Part shown: positions 1 to 12,582 of the stretch, in pieces
How the letters are laid out: each line of letters begins with the position of its first letter
Numbering within the stretch: the first letter of the stretch is position 1
Source: Latrodectus hesperus
Lineage: Eukaryota > Arthropoda > Arachnida > Araneae > Theridiidae
Direction of reading: 5' to 3'
Length of the DNA stretch: 64,000 bases
Assembly (NCBI GenBank): GCA_037975125.1
Contig: CM075853.1
Coordinates: 68,766,268-68,830,267 of the forward strand
Translations under genes and position numbers: made by a program
Notes under the pieces: model-generated
Told to the model about the DNA's origin: nothing
Database searches by the model: none
What the model saw: the letters and a program-made list of their open reading frames with translations, nothing else

Positions 1-312
1 AATATTACAATAATCGTGATCTGTATATAATAGCATAATGAAAAATTTTATTTTAATAAATTTAAAATGTATTTTGCAACATAATGTTATTATGAAAATA
101 TTCTGGATTTTTATGATTTATAAAATTTAAAACTAAATGTCTTTAAAAATGTCAATTTTTACAATACTTTTTTGATATTATCCTTAAATTTGTGTTAAGT
201 CATTTGGTTTCTTTTCATTTTTATTGTGAATGAAGTGATATTTACATTTTCAATATTGTTTTAATTTGTGTGATAGTTGGTATAATAATCTTAAATTTGT
301 TTCATATTTTAG

Positions 313-419
313 ATACTGCATTGTACGGAGTACTTTATAAATTCATTATGGTGAAACCTGATTTAGATATTACACATGTTCCAGAGTTTTATAAACTTTT
401 TAACAGTCTAGAAATTGAG
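313..419 (+). CDS. URB1: URB1-like exon a
   Basis: The acceptor ...ttttag ends at 312 and the donor gtacct starts at 420. The exon begins with the last two bases of a split codon and encodes 35 residues, including YKFIMVKPDLD and VPEFYKLF. It ends in phase 0. Confidence 0.8.
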
Positions 420-3400
420 GTACCTAATTAACTCATTTTGTTATTAATTTTGTGTTTGCATTCATAATATATGTAAAGTATTTTGATTTACAGTGAAATA
501 ATTGATGAACAAAATTACATTTTTACTTACTTATTTTAATAAAATTCGTATTTTTTTTAAAAAAAGGATGTAATATTTATATTTGTTATTGTATATACTA
601 TTAAATATAGCAAAATTTCTTATTGTTAAGGGTTGTAAGATCTTTATATTTTTTGCATCTAAATATTGTGTATATATTTTTTTTCATCCAAATATGCATA
701 TTGTGTTAAATTTCTTATTGCTATTTAATGAAATTGTGAAATGTTAATTTAAAAACATTTTACATTTTGAATTATTAAAAATTATTAAAATTGATTATAA
801 ATGTTTAATTTTACCTTTTATTTATATTTAATTTTGCTCATTCTTTTTATATATATGATACTAAATCTGATAAATCTCATGATAAAACATTTACTTTAAT
901 GTAACATTCATCAATTTTGTTCATAGCATAGAATGCAAAGGTTATGGTTGTTGAAATTAATAGCTGGAGGTCTTCGTACGAGTTTAGATTTTCATATATG
1001 TGAGAAGCGCTACATCTTTAGTATAATACAATCATATTATTGGAGTTCACTATCTACTCAACAAGAAAAAGTAAGCAGTGTAGTGCATACAGTAACATAT
1101 TTTTATAAATGAATAGTTTTTCTCTTTGTTTGAAGTTTCGAACGTTTGTCAACTTGTATAATAGTGTAAAAATTTCTTTTAATTTTAATTTATTGTATTT
1201 GCTTGTCATTTGCTTCTTAGCATATATATTGTATTCTTGGTATTTATTTCTTTGTCTCTATTCGTTTTGCTTATGCTCTTATTATTTGTAACATTCGTTT
1301 CATTATTTGAAGTTAAATAATTACAACAGTCTTTGAAGTTTTAATATCGAGTATGATAGAAATGACTTGTATTCATTGTAAAATGAATTTTTAAAGTATA
1401 TATTGAAAATATAAAGTTAATCTATTAGATATTAATATTTTTCTTAACAATACTATGTTTATATAAAAATTGCTTACTTTGTATGGTGTAAAAGTTACTT
1501 ATTATGAAAATAAAAACTCACAGCTCTCTTATATATATGAAGTGGTTAATTGCCTAGTATTGTGCTTTATCTTCCTTATTACGATTTTTAAAACCATGTA
1601 TAATATTCGCCATGTAGCACATTATGGCCCTGTGGTGCAATGATGCCACAAGTTTTTTCCATCCTTTCTAGTCTTAAGCTGTTGCTTTGGACAGACACTA
1701 GATGCTCATCCAAAATTGTTTCTTTTAGAATTATATGCCTAAAATTTATTTTTGGTCAGCTTCTCGTCTTGTGTCTGTCAAGTCCCCACATGAATCATAT
1801 TTTTGTGGGATCAATTTCTTTCATCATCAGGATGTATTCAAAGCCTTCCCAGCGTTCATTTGTGATAATATTTTATGCCAATAAATTTGCTGAATTCTTC
1901 TGAAACATTTTGTTTGTATGGTGGTATCACTTTTGTTTCTCTATAATTTGGTTAATTTTCAACATTCAGCACCATATAAAAGTGCAGGTTTTACTGTTGT
2001 ATTATAGATTTCCATTTTTAACTTGTTTTTAATATTTTTTGCTTTTCAATTTTTTTGTAGAGTTCTAAAAGTATGGTGTGTTTTATTTAATGTCATAGTC
2101 TTCATTTCCATTTCTCTTTCATTTAGAATTGGATTTGGATTATGGTAATTGGTTTTTATGATTTGTGTTTTCTCATTTATAATGAGGCCTTTTCAAGTCT
2201 TGTTGTTTTTCTTTGCAAATTTTCAAGTCAATCTTAAATCTAGAGGACATTTAATCTTAAAGCCTTGACAGTTGTCATCAGCACACTTGAAATCCTCCAG
2301 TATATTATCCAATCTGTATGTGAGTCCAAGTATTTATTTTTTTTAATTTTGCCCTCCTGATCCAGTCAATGACATTATTAAACCGCATTCCTGATTGTAA
2401 GCATCATTGCCTAACACTAATTCAAATATTAAAGCTGTCTGTTTTGCATTATTTTAAGAAGACATTCCTTTTGCTTCTCTCATATGACTTCTGAATGATA
2501 GATATTACTTTTGCAGTGAGTCTATAAATTTTTAAAATTTTCTGTAACTACTCTGTTTATGCAAGCAAGCACCTCTACAAAATTTATGCCATTAAAGTAA
2601 ATAGTTGTGTTGGATTCAATAATTTGTTGTATGATGCTTCTGAGGATAATAAAATTGATTTCTAGTTCACCGTCCTCCACGGAAACCAGCTTATTCAGTT
2701 CTTAGTATTTCTTTTTTTCATAATTCTATTGGTTAAAACTATAGAAAAGATTTTGAAAGATACTGAAAGCAGACATTCCTTCCAATTATTGCGGCTAATT
2801 ATATTGCTTTTCTTTAACAATTTGTTGTTACCATCAATTTTTCTGTTTTTTAAGTGCATCCATCATGTCTTATTTTATGATTTCTGCCACATTAACATCC
2901 ACTTCAGTGATTTCTTTTAAAGGGTACTCAGTATCTGTGTTTATTGAGCTTTACTCAACATTTAGAACTTCATCAAAATGCTCTTTCCATTATTTTTTAA
3001 TTCTTTTTTTTTTGTTCATTAATAACATATCATTTTTATCCATTATACCATTATTAATTTTATTCCCCCCAGTTGGAGTTAGTTTTATAAACTTCTCCAA
3101 GATCACTAAAATAATCATTTATTCTCTGAGCATCCTTAGCCAGCATCTGGTAAAAATTTTGCTTGTCCTTTCTTGTTGATGCTTGTATAATATTTGAATC
3201 ATTCACAAAGATTTTAAGAGACATTTTTAAATGAATGATAATGAACTTATGAATTATTTTTTCTGATTACTGTTTCAAAATTGACTTTAATATTATGTTT
3301 AAAAAGTTGATTTGTTTGATGAATGATATGTATTGAATTAAGTAAATATATTTGAGTTATTTATGTTAAACATTTTTAAATAGCTTAGTTATATTTATAG

Positions 3401-3929
3401 GTAACTATACTTCAGATTATTTCGTCTGCAGTCAAAATAGAATCATCTGCAAAAACTTTGTGTAGAAATGGTTTACTTCTATGGTTGCATAATATATTAG
3501 AAACATGGTAAGACATTTTTTTAAATTTTTGGTAGTATTAAGATACATTAGAAAATAGTTATTACTGTAGAAAATTATACCAAAAACATTTTTATTTAAA
3601 TATATCTATAAGTAATTAATACTCATTATAATAAAAAGGTAATAGACTATATTGTAAGTAAAAAAATATTAATTTGAATTGGCATGTTTAATTATATGTG
3701 ATACAATTTTTAATAACAAAGCTTTTAATTTTTTTTAAAAAAAAATTTTGTTAGCCACTATAAAAGTTGTGATAAAAATAATTTCATGTGCATACTACTT
3801 AGTTATTACAATATTATATTGTACAAAATAAATGAGAAATTATGTGGATGAATATGGAAGAAAAAGTAATATTTGTGAACATATGATCGTTAATTAATTT
3901 TGTAATGTTCTGCAGTTGTTTGAAAAACC

Positions 3930-3994
<65 letters not shown>

Positions 3995-5794
3995 GTATAT
4001 ATAAAAACCGTATAAACGTATATACTTAACTACTTTTGTGTTTCAAATTAGCACTTTGAAATTAATTTTGTTGCAAAAAAGAGTGTAATTTTACATAAAG
4101 TATTAAATTTAGATTTTTATATTAATTAATTAATGGGAAATTATTGTGGCTGTGTGATATAATAAAGTGATATGTAATAAAATTGAAATGAAAGTGATGA
4201 AGCAAAGTGATTTGTAAAAACTATTCTAAAAAATATCATTGAAACAAGCTTTTTGTTACAAGAAACTGCATCTAATTTTTTAAAAGTTTTTTTAACATTA
4301 TTTATTTGAAAATTGTTTAGAAGTCTTCCATTTAAGTTAGTATTTCAATAAAATATTGTATAAATTTAATTTTATTAAAATTGCTATGAGTACTTTAACA
4401 TTTAAAAATAATTAATTTTGAATTTGTATAACAATTAATTACATAATTTTATTTTACTTTAGTGAAGTAACAGATTTAATTTCAAGTAAAGTTTGCAATA
4501 TTGTTGAAGATCTTAGTAAAATTAATGATGAAATTTGTTCTCCAAGACTTTTGAAAAAATTAAAGTAAGTACTTTTATTATTATATAATACATAATTGTA
4601 TCACAAATAAGTCTAATAATCATTACAGGGCCCTCGAAAATTGCGTAAAATAAAACTTTATCAATTTTAGATTCTTTCTCATATTTTTAGAACTAATTTC
4701 TATAAAATTTAGATAAATGATTCTATAAGAATCATATGCTCTGATAAATGGAGCATAAATATAACACATTATTAGTCATAATATAATGAAAATATTGTAA
4801 TTAGTTTGATTAATTATTGATTGCAGAGTACTATAAAATCTTAGAATTCTTGGTGTCTTTCACTATATAAAAATATCTTGATAGCGGTCTAAGCATTTAG
4901 TTTACATTTGTTAATTATATGTATTTACCTTTATTAAATTTATAAAAGAATATCTGATTATATAAAATCTGTTCAATGACCATTTTTGTCGAATGCTTGA
5001 AAATGAAGCTTATTTATTTGCATTATTTATAGATATCAGCTTTTTATTAAATTATTTAGGGCAGAGTTTAAACATTTTTTTAAGAGAAAAATTAGTTATT
5101 TTTAATTTTACTTTCAATTTATAAAAAATTTGCCTTTAATTGCATTAAACCTTTTTTATTTTGATTAATATTATATATCAGCCTTATTTGGATTTTACTT
5201 TTGATAAGTTCATTTATGCAAGTGTTTATATATATATATATATACAATTTTTGATTGTCTGGACTAAAATTTTAAATACATTCCCAAATTTACAATTTTT
5301 AAATTCTCTTGATACTAAATATTTTTTATATAATATATCTATATTTTTATCACTATTGGTCACAAGAAAACTAAACATAAATTGTGCAATAGGAAAATTT
5401 AAGGAAAAATTATATTTAAGTTTTTGAGTTAAAGTATTTAAATAAAGCTTTTCAAAAAATGTAAATGATTTCTGTGTCTTGAAGCAAATTCTTTTCTAGA
5501 TGGAAAATTAAAAACAATATATGATTTTTTTTTTTTACTTAATGAATGTCTAATCTGAGCTCAAAAGTTTTAAAATATATATTAAATAATATCAATTTTT
5601 GTTCCTTTTAAATTTTTATTTAATGGATTTAGATGTGTCTTAAAGTTAATTAAAAGTTTAAATGTTCTAAATGTATGTCTTAATTTAACAAGATCTTAAT
5701 CATTTTTATACATTTATCTTCCAGAAAGCAAATTTTTGAAACACCTGCATTTAAGGAATCCCAATCATCATTGCCTCAAGATAATCAATGCTGA
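313..5794 (+). CDS. URB1: URB1/NPA1-like nucleolar pre-ribosomal-associated protein, C-terminal part (5 exons, 5' truncated by window)
   Basis: Exons 313-419, 927-1070, 3401-3507, 4463-4564 and 5725-5794 join in one frame with GT/AG borders and matching phases (0, 0, 2, 2). They give about 176 residues ending in TGA at 5792-5794. The product resembles the C-terminal (NopRA1-type) domain of URB1: a LYGVLYKFIMVKPDLD stretch followed by VPEFYKLF, then RLWLLKLIAGGLRTSLD, then AKTLCRNGLLLWLHNIL. URB1 is a nucleolar factor acting early in large ribosomal subunit assembly (family knowledge). I see no signal peptide or membrane segment. The first exon starts with two bases of a split codon, so the gene continues left of position 1. 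The final exon adds a polar, Ser/Gln-rich tail. The assignment rests on remembered family patterns, not a search. A protein search of the joined exons returning URB1 orthologues would confirm it. Confidence 0.82.
927..1070 (+). CDS. URB1: URB1-like exon b
   Basis: The acceptor is ttcatag ending at 926. A second AG five bases downstream would give the wrong frame, so the first is chosen. The donor is gtaagc at 1071. The exon encodes 48 residues, including RLWLLKLIAGGLRTSLD, the most recognisable block of the URB1 C-terminal domain. It is phase 0 at both ends. Confidence 0.82.
1071..3400 (+). other. URB1-like intron carrying an antisense retrotransposon relic
   Basis: This 2.3-kb intron lies between exons b and c. 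Its middle (about 1590-3185) is the decayed non-LTR retrotransposon described separately. The flanks are AT-rich and show nothing else that I recognise. Confidence 0.75.
1590..3185 (-). mobile_element. Decayed non-LTR retrotransposon (reverse transcriptase region), antisense in URB1 intron
   Basis: Reading the minus strand from 3185 downward gives broken but recognisable LINE ORF2 protein. First comes an endonuclease-RT linker (KQNFYQMLAKDAQRINDYF). Near 3000-2870 follows a block with WKEHFDEVLNVE and TEYPLKEITEVD, typical of this linker. At 2285-2274 the RT active-site box reads CADD in place of the usual YADD. After it comes NEKTQIIKTN, then near 1700-1640 a C-terminal block containing GWKKLV. 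Many stops and frameshifts interrupt it, so it is an old, inactive copy. The clade (RTE/BovB, Jockey or CR1) is not settled. The plus-strand open frames across this stretch are shadows. Confidence 0.65.
3401..3507 (+). CDS. URB1: URB1-like exon c
   Basis: The acceptor is atttatag at 3400 and the donor gtaaga follows 3507. It encodes 35 residues with the motif AKTLCRNGLLLWLHNILET and ends after two bases of a Cys codon. Confidence 0.8.
3930..3992. repeat. (TA)n microsatellite in URB1-like intron
   Basis: About 31 TA units, flanked on both sides by the short sequence aaaccgtata or accgtatata. This suggests expansion within, or duplication of, a small unit. Confidence 0.95.
4463..4564 (+). CDS. 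URB1: URB1-like exon d
   Basis: The acceptor tactttag ends at 4462 and the donor gtaagt starts at 4565. It begins with one base completing the split Cys codon, encodes 33 more residues (EVTDLISSKVCNIVEDL...) and ends two bases into a Lys codon. Confidence 0.75.
5725..5794 (+). CDS. URB1: URB1-like terminal exon e
   Basis: The acceptor is tatcttccag at 5724. One base completes the Lys codon, then 22 residues follow and TGA at 5792-5794. A polyadenylation-type hexamer aataaa occurs at 6113-6118, about 320 bases downstream. Confidence 0.75.
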
Positions 5795-6112
5795 TTATAA
5801 CTGTGATATATTAAAAATGAAATTTTTATCAATGTACAAAATATTTCATATTTGCATGGTCATTTGTATAGTTGACATTGAAGTTTTATAACAGTTTCTT
5901 GAAGTATATATTTCCTTACATTCACTGCTGCATACATATATTATTTCAAAGGAAGTAACATTTGAAAATTATATCAGTAAGCTTGTCAGCTTTTGTTTGA
6001 CATACCTTCTAGAGGAAAATGTGTACTTAGTTTTTGGATAATACTGCAGTTTAGAAAAATGACATGCTGGATTATATAAATTTAAAACAACTTGAAAAAT
6101 GTATTTGCTTTT

Positions 6113-6118
6113 AATAAA
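6113..6118 (+). promoter_or_regulatory. Candidate polyadenylation signal for the URB1-like gene
   Basis: AATAAA about 320 bases after the stop codon. The region is AT-rich, so chance occurrence is common and other hexamers follow (for example near 6380). Confidence 0.3.
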
Positions 6119-6479
6119 TAATCAAAATCGTAATGTTTTAGATTAGATTTTAGTATAAAGCTGAGAGTTATAAACAGACAGCCCATAAAGTTCAATTTGA
6201 AATATTTTAAAAGTGAAATGACCAATTCCATTTCATGTTTTTATTATTTGCTAAACCCTTTTCATTGAAACAAATCTTATTATGACTTAAAAATTCTGTC
6301 AAATCTCATGCCTGTTCTTTGGACTTCCTAAGACTAAGTTATCTGGTTTTAAATGACTATTTTTTTTAATTTTTAATCAATAATAAATAGTTCTAAATTA
6401 AAAAATCAATAAAAAGTTTATCATTCTATTTATTGTTAAAATCAATAAATTATAAAAGAATTAAAAATCATCCTCACCT

Positions 6480-6481
<2 letters not shown>

Positions 6482-6516
<35 letters not shown>
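6482..6516. repeat. (AT)n microsatellite
   Basis: About 17 AT units in AT-rich DNA downstream of the URB1-like gene. Confidence 0.9.
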
Positions 6517-6520
<4 letters not shown>

Positions 6521-7015
6521 ATTATCATGATTACATTAAAAAATCATCATCATCAGTTTATAGAGTTAAAAATCATAATCATATTAACTTATAACTATTT
6601 ACAATGCAGCTATAAAAATGGTGAATTAATAATTTTGATGCACATTTATAAAAATGTAACTTGTTTTAAGAAAAAAAATTCTACTTAGGAAGTGATATCT
6701 TAAATTTTAATCCAACTTCATGACAATATATTTTTAAATTCACACCAGAGCTACCTCATTTTTAATGAGATGCTGTCTTTGATTGTAATTGTTGAAATTT
6801 TTGTTTTATGAGAACGTGGGTTTTATAAAGAAAAAATACATTTTCATAATTTTTACAATATTGCAATATTTTGTTTTATCGAATTTAAGACAAGGCAAAT
6901 GAAGCTACATATCTGACTAATGATTGGAAAAATAATAATTGGATACCCTGCATATAAATTCGAATTAAAATATTATTAATAATTGGATTTCTATTTTTGA
7001 GAAAGATTGCTTAAG

Positions 7016-7446
7016 CAGACCTGCCAACTTTTACGCATCGTACGTAAATTTTACGCAAGATGCACAGGGTTTACGCTTTTACTGATAGCATGAATTATTT
7101 TACGCGTTTCGATTCTTCTAAACAAAGTTTAAAAAGAAAATTTTTTTATATCTTAGCACATAATGGCGATATTTTCTCGTTAGCCATGATGAGAAGTGGA
7201 AATTAGCACCCCATTCAACCCATCTGTGGGAAGAGAGAAAAAACTTCCCGGACTGTGTGGTTGCAGAGGCTCCGAAAATGCACATGTCAAACCCTTTTTC
7301 TATCGGGGGGGGAGGAGCGGAGAAGGCCTCCAGCTTGAAAAACTATAGATGGGGAAAAAAATGGTAGAGTTATAATTTTTTTCTTTAGTCACACGGATTA
7401 AAACTGAAAAGTTTTACTGAAATACTTTTCTGAAAGTTGGCAGGTA
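7016..7446. mobile_element. hAT-like MITE, 431 bp, with 8-bp target duplication
   Basis: The ends are inverted: CAGACCTGCCAACTTT at the left and AAAGTTGGCAGGTA at the right. The 8-mer TGCTTAAG stands immediately outside both ends (7008-7015 and 7447-7454). Terminal CAG and an 8-bp duplication are hAT hallmarks. The interior is richer in GC than its surroundings, contains several TTTACGC copies and a G-run, and has no transposase frame, so it would be a non-autonomous element. Confidence 0.7.
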
Positions 7447-7454
7447 TGCTTAAG

Positions 7455-10400
7455 TTTTGGTGCTTGTTCTCTCTACATTTATGAGTAACAAAATATCTAG
7501 GTAATTTAGATAAAATATTTTTTAAATTATGCCACAATATATTTATGCTAATTTTATTTTAAACATGTTATTTCAAAAATTTCTAAATTTTAAGATAGCT
7601 TAAAGTAATCATAAATAGTCAATTTGACTAAAAATCAAATCAAATTATAATTGAAATATTTCCAGTCACAAAAGAATAATATTAGATTTAGAAGATATTT
7701 GTGATACCTCTACTGAATTTTTTGTAAACAGTATCCCACAGTTAATATGAGCGAACTGACTGCTTATAAGAATGTGCTAAATAAAAAAAAATTAGTTAAA
7801 AATTATTAATAAAATATTTTTCTGAAGAAAACTGCAAATGTATTGGAGAGGAATGACCAACAATGAAATCCATAAAGAACTTGGACTCGTGCTAATGTGA
7901 TCAAACCAAATTTAATGAAAACTATAATGTATGTGGAAAGAAAATAGTTAAAAAAATAGAATATTATCAATACTGTTTTTGAAATTATGAGTTTTGTGAA
8001 GCAACATAGTTTGCATGAAGAATTTGCTGATTTCCCTTGCTTGGCGCTAAAGCTACAATTTGAATTCATGAGTTATGCAGCTGGTATCTCGAATTCAAAC
8101 TCATTGCCAGTTGAATACTAGGGATAGTATAATTCAAATTTTTTAAAAATAATTACAGAATTTTAATTAAAACCATGAAAATATTTCAATATTTATGATT
8201 GAGGTTTGCTCTTTAAGGAAAAAGCTAACCTCTGTTAATATTTGCAAGTCATTTTGAATTATTTTTGTTTGAGTTTTTATTACACTTTTTCCGAATGTTG
8301 TTCTTATATTGATATTATTTTGAAAATTTTAACTACGTAAAGTTAGCTAATTGAAAATTTAATTTATATATATTTTTTACCTGGAATATGAATTCTTTGA
8401 AATCGCTTATTATGATTGGTTGTAACTTTTTATTGTTCTGAATAAAAAACAAAATGTAACACTTTTTTAATTTAACTGATATGTTTTGCCATCCTAAATA
8501 GTTTTATATTTGGATTTTCGACTCAATAACTCATCACTTATTGACTCCCGTTAGTCCATGAGTGTGGCTGATAATCTTAGAATTATTGTGCTATCTTACA
8601 ATTCCTAAATATCAATGTCAATTTTGAGTAAAAATATTTTGCAATGTTTTTTTTTATATTATAGCTTATTTTAATAAATTTCACTAAAAATTCAACCAAA
8701 TTTATCTTCACTGGCCTTGCAGTGATTTAGGGAATTTATTAATTTTAGTTTAATCTCAAATCATATAATTGCTGGTACAGGGACTATGTTAATTTCCCAA
8801 GTTAGTATAATAATGTAATTACTAATGAAAAACAGATGACGGGGAAGTCATGGTTCGAAGATTAGATTGATTAGGTATTGGTATTTTCACTTGCATGTGA
8901 TTTGAAATTTAAGTTTTACCAACACCAATTACAGGGAGGATAGTTGTAAATAGTTTTAGAGTGATAATAAAATAAACAACCAGTAGAATGTGTTAATGCC
9001 AATTATAAATTGCAATATGGCAGAAAGGCATTTTTCATTCATAGTCTATATGTATTTAAATTATAAAAATTTATAATTTCAAATTTCACTTATATATAAA
9101 TTTTTATTGAATAAAATTCCTATTAATTAATTTAATTAAAATAGTCAATTGCATGTATTGATTTTACCTATTATTATATATTCTTTGTTAGGCTATTTTT
9201 TATTTTAAATAAAATTTCTATTTTGTATAATAAATATTTACAGGCATTTGTTTTTCTTACAATCATTCACAAAATCCACTTAAATACTCTCGGTTTCTTA
9301 TCAAAAAAGTGATTTCATAAAGTTTTTGGTTAATGAGGAATAGTTCCAACACTTTTCAGTAATATATAAATGTTAAGCCTTTCAATAGCACACTTTATAT
9401 TTGCATATGGTCATTATTAAAAGTATTAGAAAAGAGCTCGGTACTGTTTTATCTTAATCTCGGTACTGTTTTATCTTATCTTATCTAATTATAATGAATG
9501 TTTGCTCTTAAATCAATTTACAAGCATGATCAGGAAAAAGTGGTTTAACTTAATTGGTGTCAATGTTTGCTTCCATAAGATTTTTCATTAAATTTTAGCA
9601 AAAAAGGAGAGAAACTGCTATTTATTACTTTTCTGCTGACAAGTTAAAATAAAGTTTTTGGCTTCTACATTGATTTGAAAATCATAATATTGCAATGTTT
9701 ATGAAATAACTCAGTCAAAATCAGAAAGTTTCAAGAATATTTGTACACTGTATTGCTTTCTGGGTAAGCTTTTCATAGTTAGTGTGTCATATTCATTCTT
9801 CATGAAGGAAGAAGCCGAAAAATTCTAAAGCATCCACTCAGAAAATGTATGCAGAAGTATATTATCGATCTCCCACAGTTTATAGTAATCAGGGGAGGGG
9901 ATCAAACCTGAGACTTTTCTTCCCGTGTTATGAGAGAATGAAAATCTTTGGAAACTATTATTTATTACTTAATTCGTTGACAAGTTAAAATGTAGTTTCT
10001 GGAATCTAAAATAGCAAAAATATTATTTTAAAATAAACTCAGTCAAAATCAGTAAGATGCATTGATATCTATAAACTGATAAAATATGATAATTAAAATA
10101 ATGTGCAAAAGTATTTTTCCATAGTTATTGACATTAACATGTTGAACTCAAAATGCTTAAAGCTGCAAAATAGTTTTTTTTCTCCTGATATTTGATAAAA
10201 TTTCATTTGATTAATATCATATATCAACTAATAATTGTTAATAAATTTACAAATATTATTGATTATTCTGTGAATGAGAAAAGTTATAAAATTTTCATGA
10301 CTGCCATTTTTAGCTCATAACACAAAATGTAAATCTATATTTATACTATTCCGAACGAAAAATACCAGGTAGATATTTAAAAATTAATAGATAACTCAGA

Positions 10401-10650
10401 ATAAAAAAAGAGAAATATGACGTAAAAGGAGGCTCCATTATATTTTCTAACGTCTTAATATAAAAAAGTGCTATCGCATATCATAGCCTTATCCTTATGT
10501 AAATAAAGCAAGTTTAAAACTAGTTTTCACTTATACTATTAATGAATTATCAACGAGGTTACTTCTTATCAGTTATAAAATCATAAGCTCTGTCATTCAA
10601 AAACAAAATAAAATTCTATGGAGGTTATTTCAAGAAACCATCGAAAAGCA
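7455..10650. other. AT-rich intergenic DNA, no gene seen
   Basis: Short open frames here (for example 7806-8069 minus) have no family likeness, no splice-compatible neighbours and AT-driven composition. The only internal structure I see is a degenerate direct repeat, listed separately. Confidence 0.6.
9608..10052 (+). repeat. Degenerate direct repeat pair (about 9608-9726 and 9951-10052)
   Basis: Both segments run through a tATTTATTACTT block, then GACAAGTTAAAAT, then a ...gtttctgg/...tttttggc stretch, and end in CTCAGTCAAAATCAG. They lie about 340 bases apart in the same orientation. This looks like an old tandem duplication or two copies of an unnamed repeat. Confidence 0.55.
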
Positions 10651-11010
10651 ATTGTTATTTATGACACTTGGACAAGCCAAGCTCGCTAGTTGACGGTTAT
10701 GCAAAATAATGTACGAAGAATGGGTCTTTCGTTTAACCAGAGCACTGCGAAGGTGAAAGTACGTCTTTGGTCTAATACTTCTCCAACAAATAGCATCACA
10801 AAAGGAACCGTTCTCTTAATTTTGACTTTGATCTGAAGGAGAGGGAAATTTTCCTCCAAACCATTTCATCCATGGTAACAGCTCAACGACAGACCATAGG
10901 ACTTTCGATTTCACAGATTTAACGAGCACGTATATCGCATGTACTCTGTGGATCTTTATCCAGACCTTCCAGTCGGAAGGTCTTAACCACTGCTACCACG
11001 ACCCTTCGAA
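10650..11010. repeat. Unidentified GC-richer block, probably a repeat relic
   Basis: Base composition is clearly less AT-rich than the flanks. There is no sustained frame. The 3' part includes a short local inverted repeat around GACCTTCCAGTCGGAAGGTC (10965-10984). I cannot assign it to a family. Confidence 0.35.
10965..10984. repeat. Near-perfect palindrome GACCTTCC-agtc-GGAAGGTC
   Basis: Eight-base arms around a four-base centre, within the GC-richer block. It could form a small hairpin. Confidence 0.8.
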
Positions 11011-11301
11011 AGGCAATTTGCTAAAGTGATAAGTTTTTTTCTTGTGCCATAATAATCTCTCAGATATTCACTGTTGTGATTGAAACCTGCTCTCCGACTC
11101 TAACATTTCTGATAAACAAGTTTTAGAATTGATAAGCAATTGTTTTATGTTACAAATTTTTATTTTATAGCTATGAAATCAAAATAAAGATGAATTTATT
11201 TCAGTTTCCTTTAAATACTATTTTAAAGAAAACTGAAATACGTTCATCATTATATAATATTTGAAATATAATATTCATTTATAATTGGTTTATCAAAAAT
11301 A

Positions 11302-12580
11302 TTGGGTTGGCAACTAAGTAATTGCGGATTTTTTAGATGGCTTCAGTTGAATTTTTAGGTTTGCAGACGTAGTACAAATGTAAAACACTTTTTGCTATTT
11401 GATAGTTGGCAATTCATTTGTCAATCAGTAAAAAAAGTTTTTTGTTCGGTTGCATAGTTTTTGTTTGGCGTTCGTTGAAAAATGGAAAATCAAAAGGAAC
11501 ATTTTCCTCATATTTTGCTTTTTTATTTCCGCAAAGAGAAAAACACATCGCAAGCTCATAAAAAGTTATGTGCTGTTTATGGTGACGAAGTCTTAAAAGA
11601 ACGGCAGCGTCAAAATTGGTTTGCCAAATTTCGTTCTAGTGATTTTTTTACTCAAAGATAAAAAGCGCTCTGGTTGTCCAGTAGTAAGTTGATAACGACC
11701 TAATCAAAGCAATATACGATTCGGATCGTGACAGTACAACACATGAGATTGCAGAAAAGCTTCATGTATCACATACATGCATTGAAAATCACTTAAAACA
11801 ACTTGGCTGTGTTCAGAAACTCGATACATGGGTTCCTCACGAACTGAAAGAAGCGCATTTAACGCAACGCATTAACAGTTGCTATTTGCCAAAGAAACGT
11901 AATGAAAATGATCCATTTTTAAAACAACTGATAACTGGCGATGAAAAATGGGCTGTTTACAACAATATCAAGCGGAAAAGATCGTGGAGCAGCCAGGTGA
12001 AACAACTTAAACAACATCAAAAGCTGATATTCATCAAAAGAAGATTTTGTTATCAGTTTGGTGGGATTACAAAGGAATTGTCTACTTTGAACTCTTACCA
12101 CCCAACCGAACGATCAATTTTGATGTCTACATTGAACAACTAACGAAATTAAACAATGCAGTTGAAGAAAAGCAGGCCGAATTGACAAATCAGAAAGGTG
12201 TATCCCATCCTGACAATGCAAGGCCACACATCTTTGGTCACTCGGCAAAAATTATTGGAGTTTGGTATGGATGTTTTTCTACATCCATTATATAGGCCTT
12301 ACCTTGCACCATCTGATTACTTTTTGTTTCGATCATTACAAAACTCATTGAATGGTAAAAATTTCAATAATAATGATGATATAAAATCGTACCTGATTCA
12401 GTTTTTTGCTAATAAAAAAAAGAAGTTTTATGAACGTATGATTATGATGCTGCCTGAAAGATGGAAAAAGGTCATTGATCAAAATGGACAATACATAACA
12501 GAATAAAGTTATTTAATTCCATGAAAAAATTGTCTTTGATTTTCTAAAGAAAATCCGCAATTACTTAGTTGCCAACCCAA
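11302..12580 (+). mobile_element. mariner transposon, 1279 bp, full length with inactivated transposase
   Basis: The ends are inverted repeats starting TTGGGTTGGCAACTAAGTAA, about 31 bp long and nearly identical, ending in GCGGATTTT and its complement. TA stands just outside both ends (11300-11301 and 12581-12582), as expected for Tc1/mariner insertion. The size and terminal sequence fit the mellifera/cecropia group of mariners known from bees, ants and other arthropods (family knowledge). The ends and length are intact; only the coding part is decayed. Confidence 0.93.
11482..12506 (+). pseudogene. mariner transposase pseudogene (DD34D)
   Basis: The start ATG at 11482 opens MENQKEHF..., continuing to WFAKFRSSDFF. 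An insertion in a T run then shifts the frame into a stop near 11660. The protein continues in other frames: the HTH region (HVSHTCIENHLKQLG), then ITGDEKW with the first catalytic Asp (about 11934-11952), then HPDNARPH with the second Asp (about 12204-12227), then LAPSDYFLF with the third (about 12304-12330), and QNGQYITE before TAA at 12504-12506. All three Asp residues survive, but at least three frameshifts separate them, so no active enzyme is made. A functional mariner transposase is about 345 residues. Confidence 0.9.
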
Positions 12581-12582
12581 TA

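Noticed and set aside
1640..3179. Three plus-strand open frames in the URB1 intron
   Set aside because: They are antisense to the LINE RT relic; the minus strand carries the recognisable protein.
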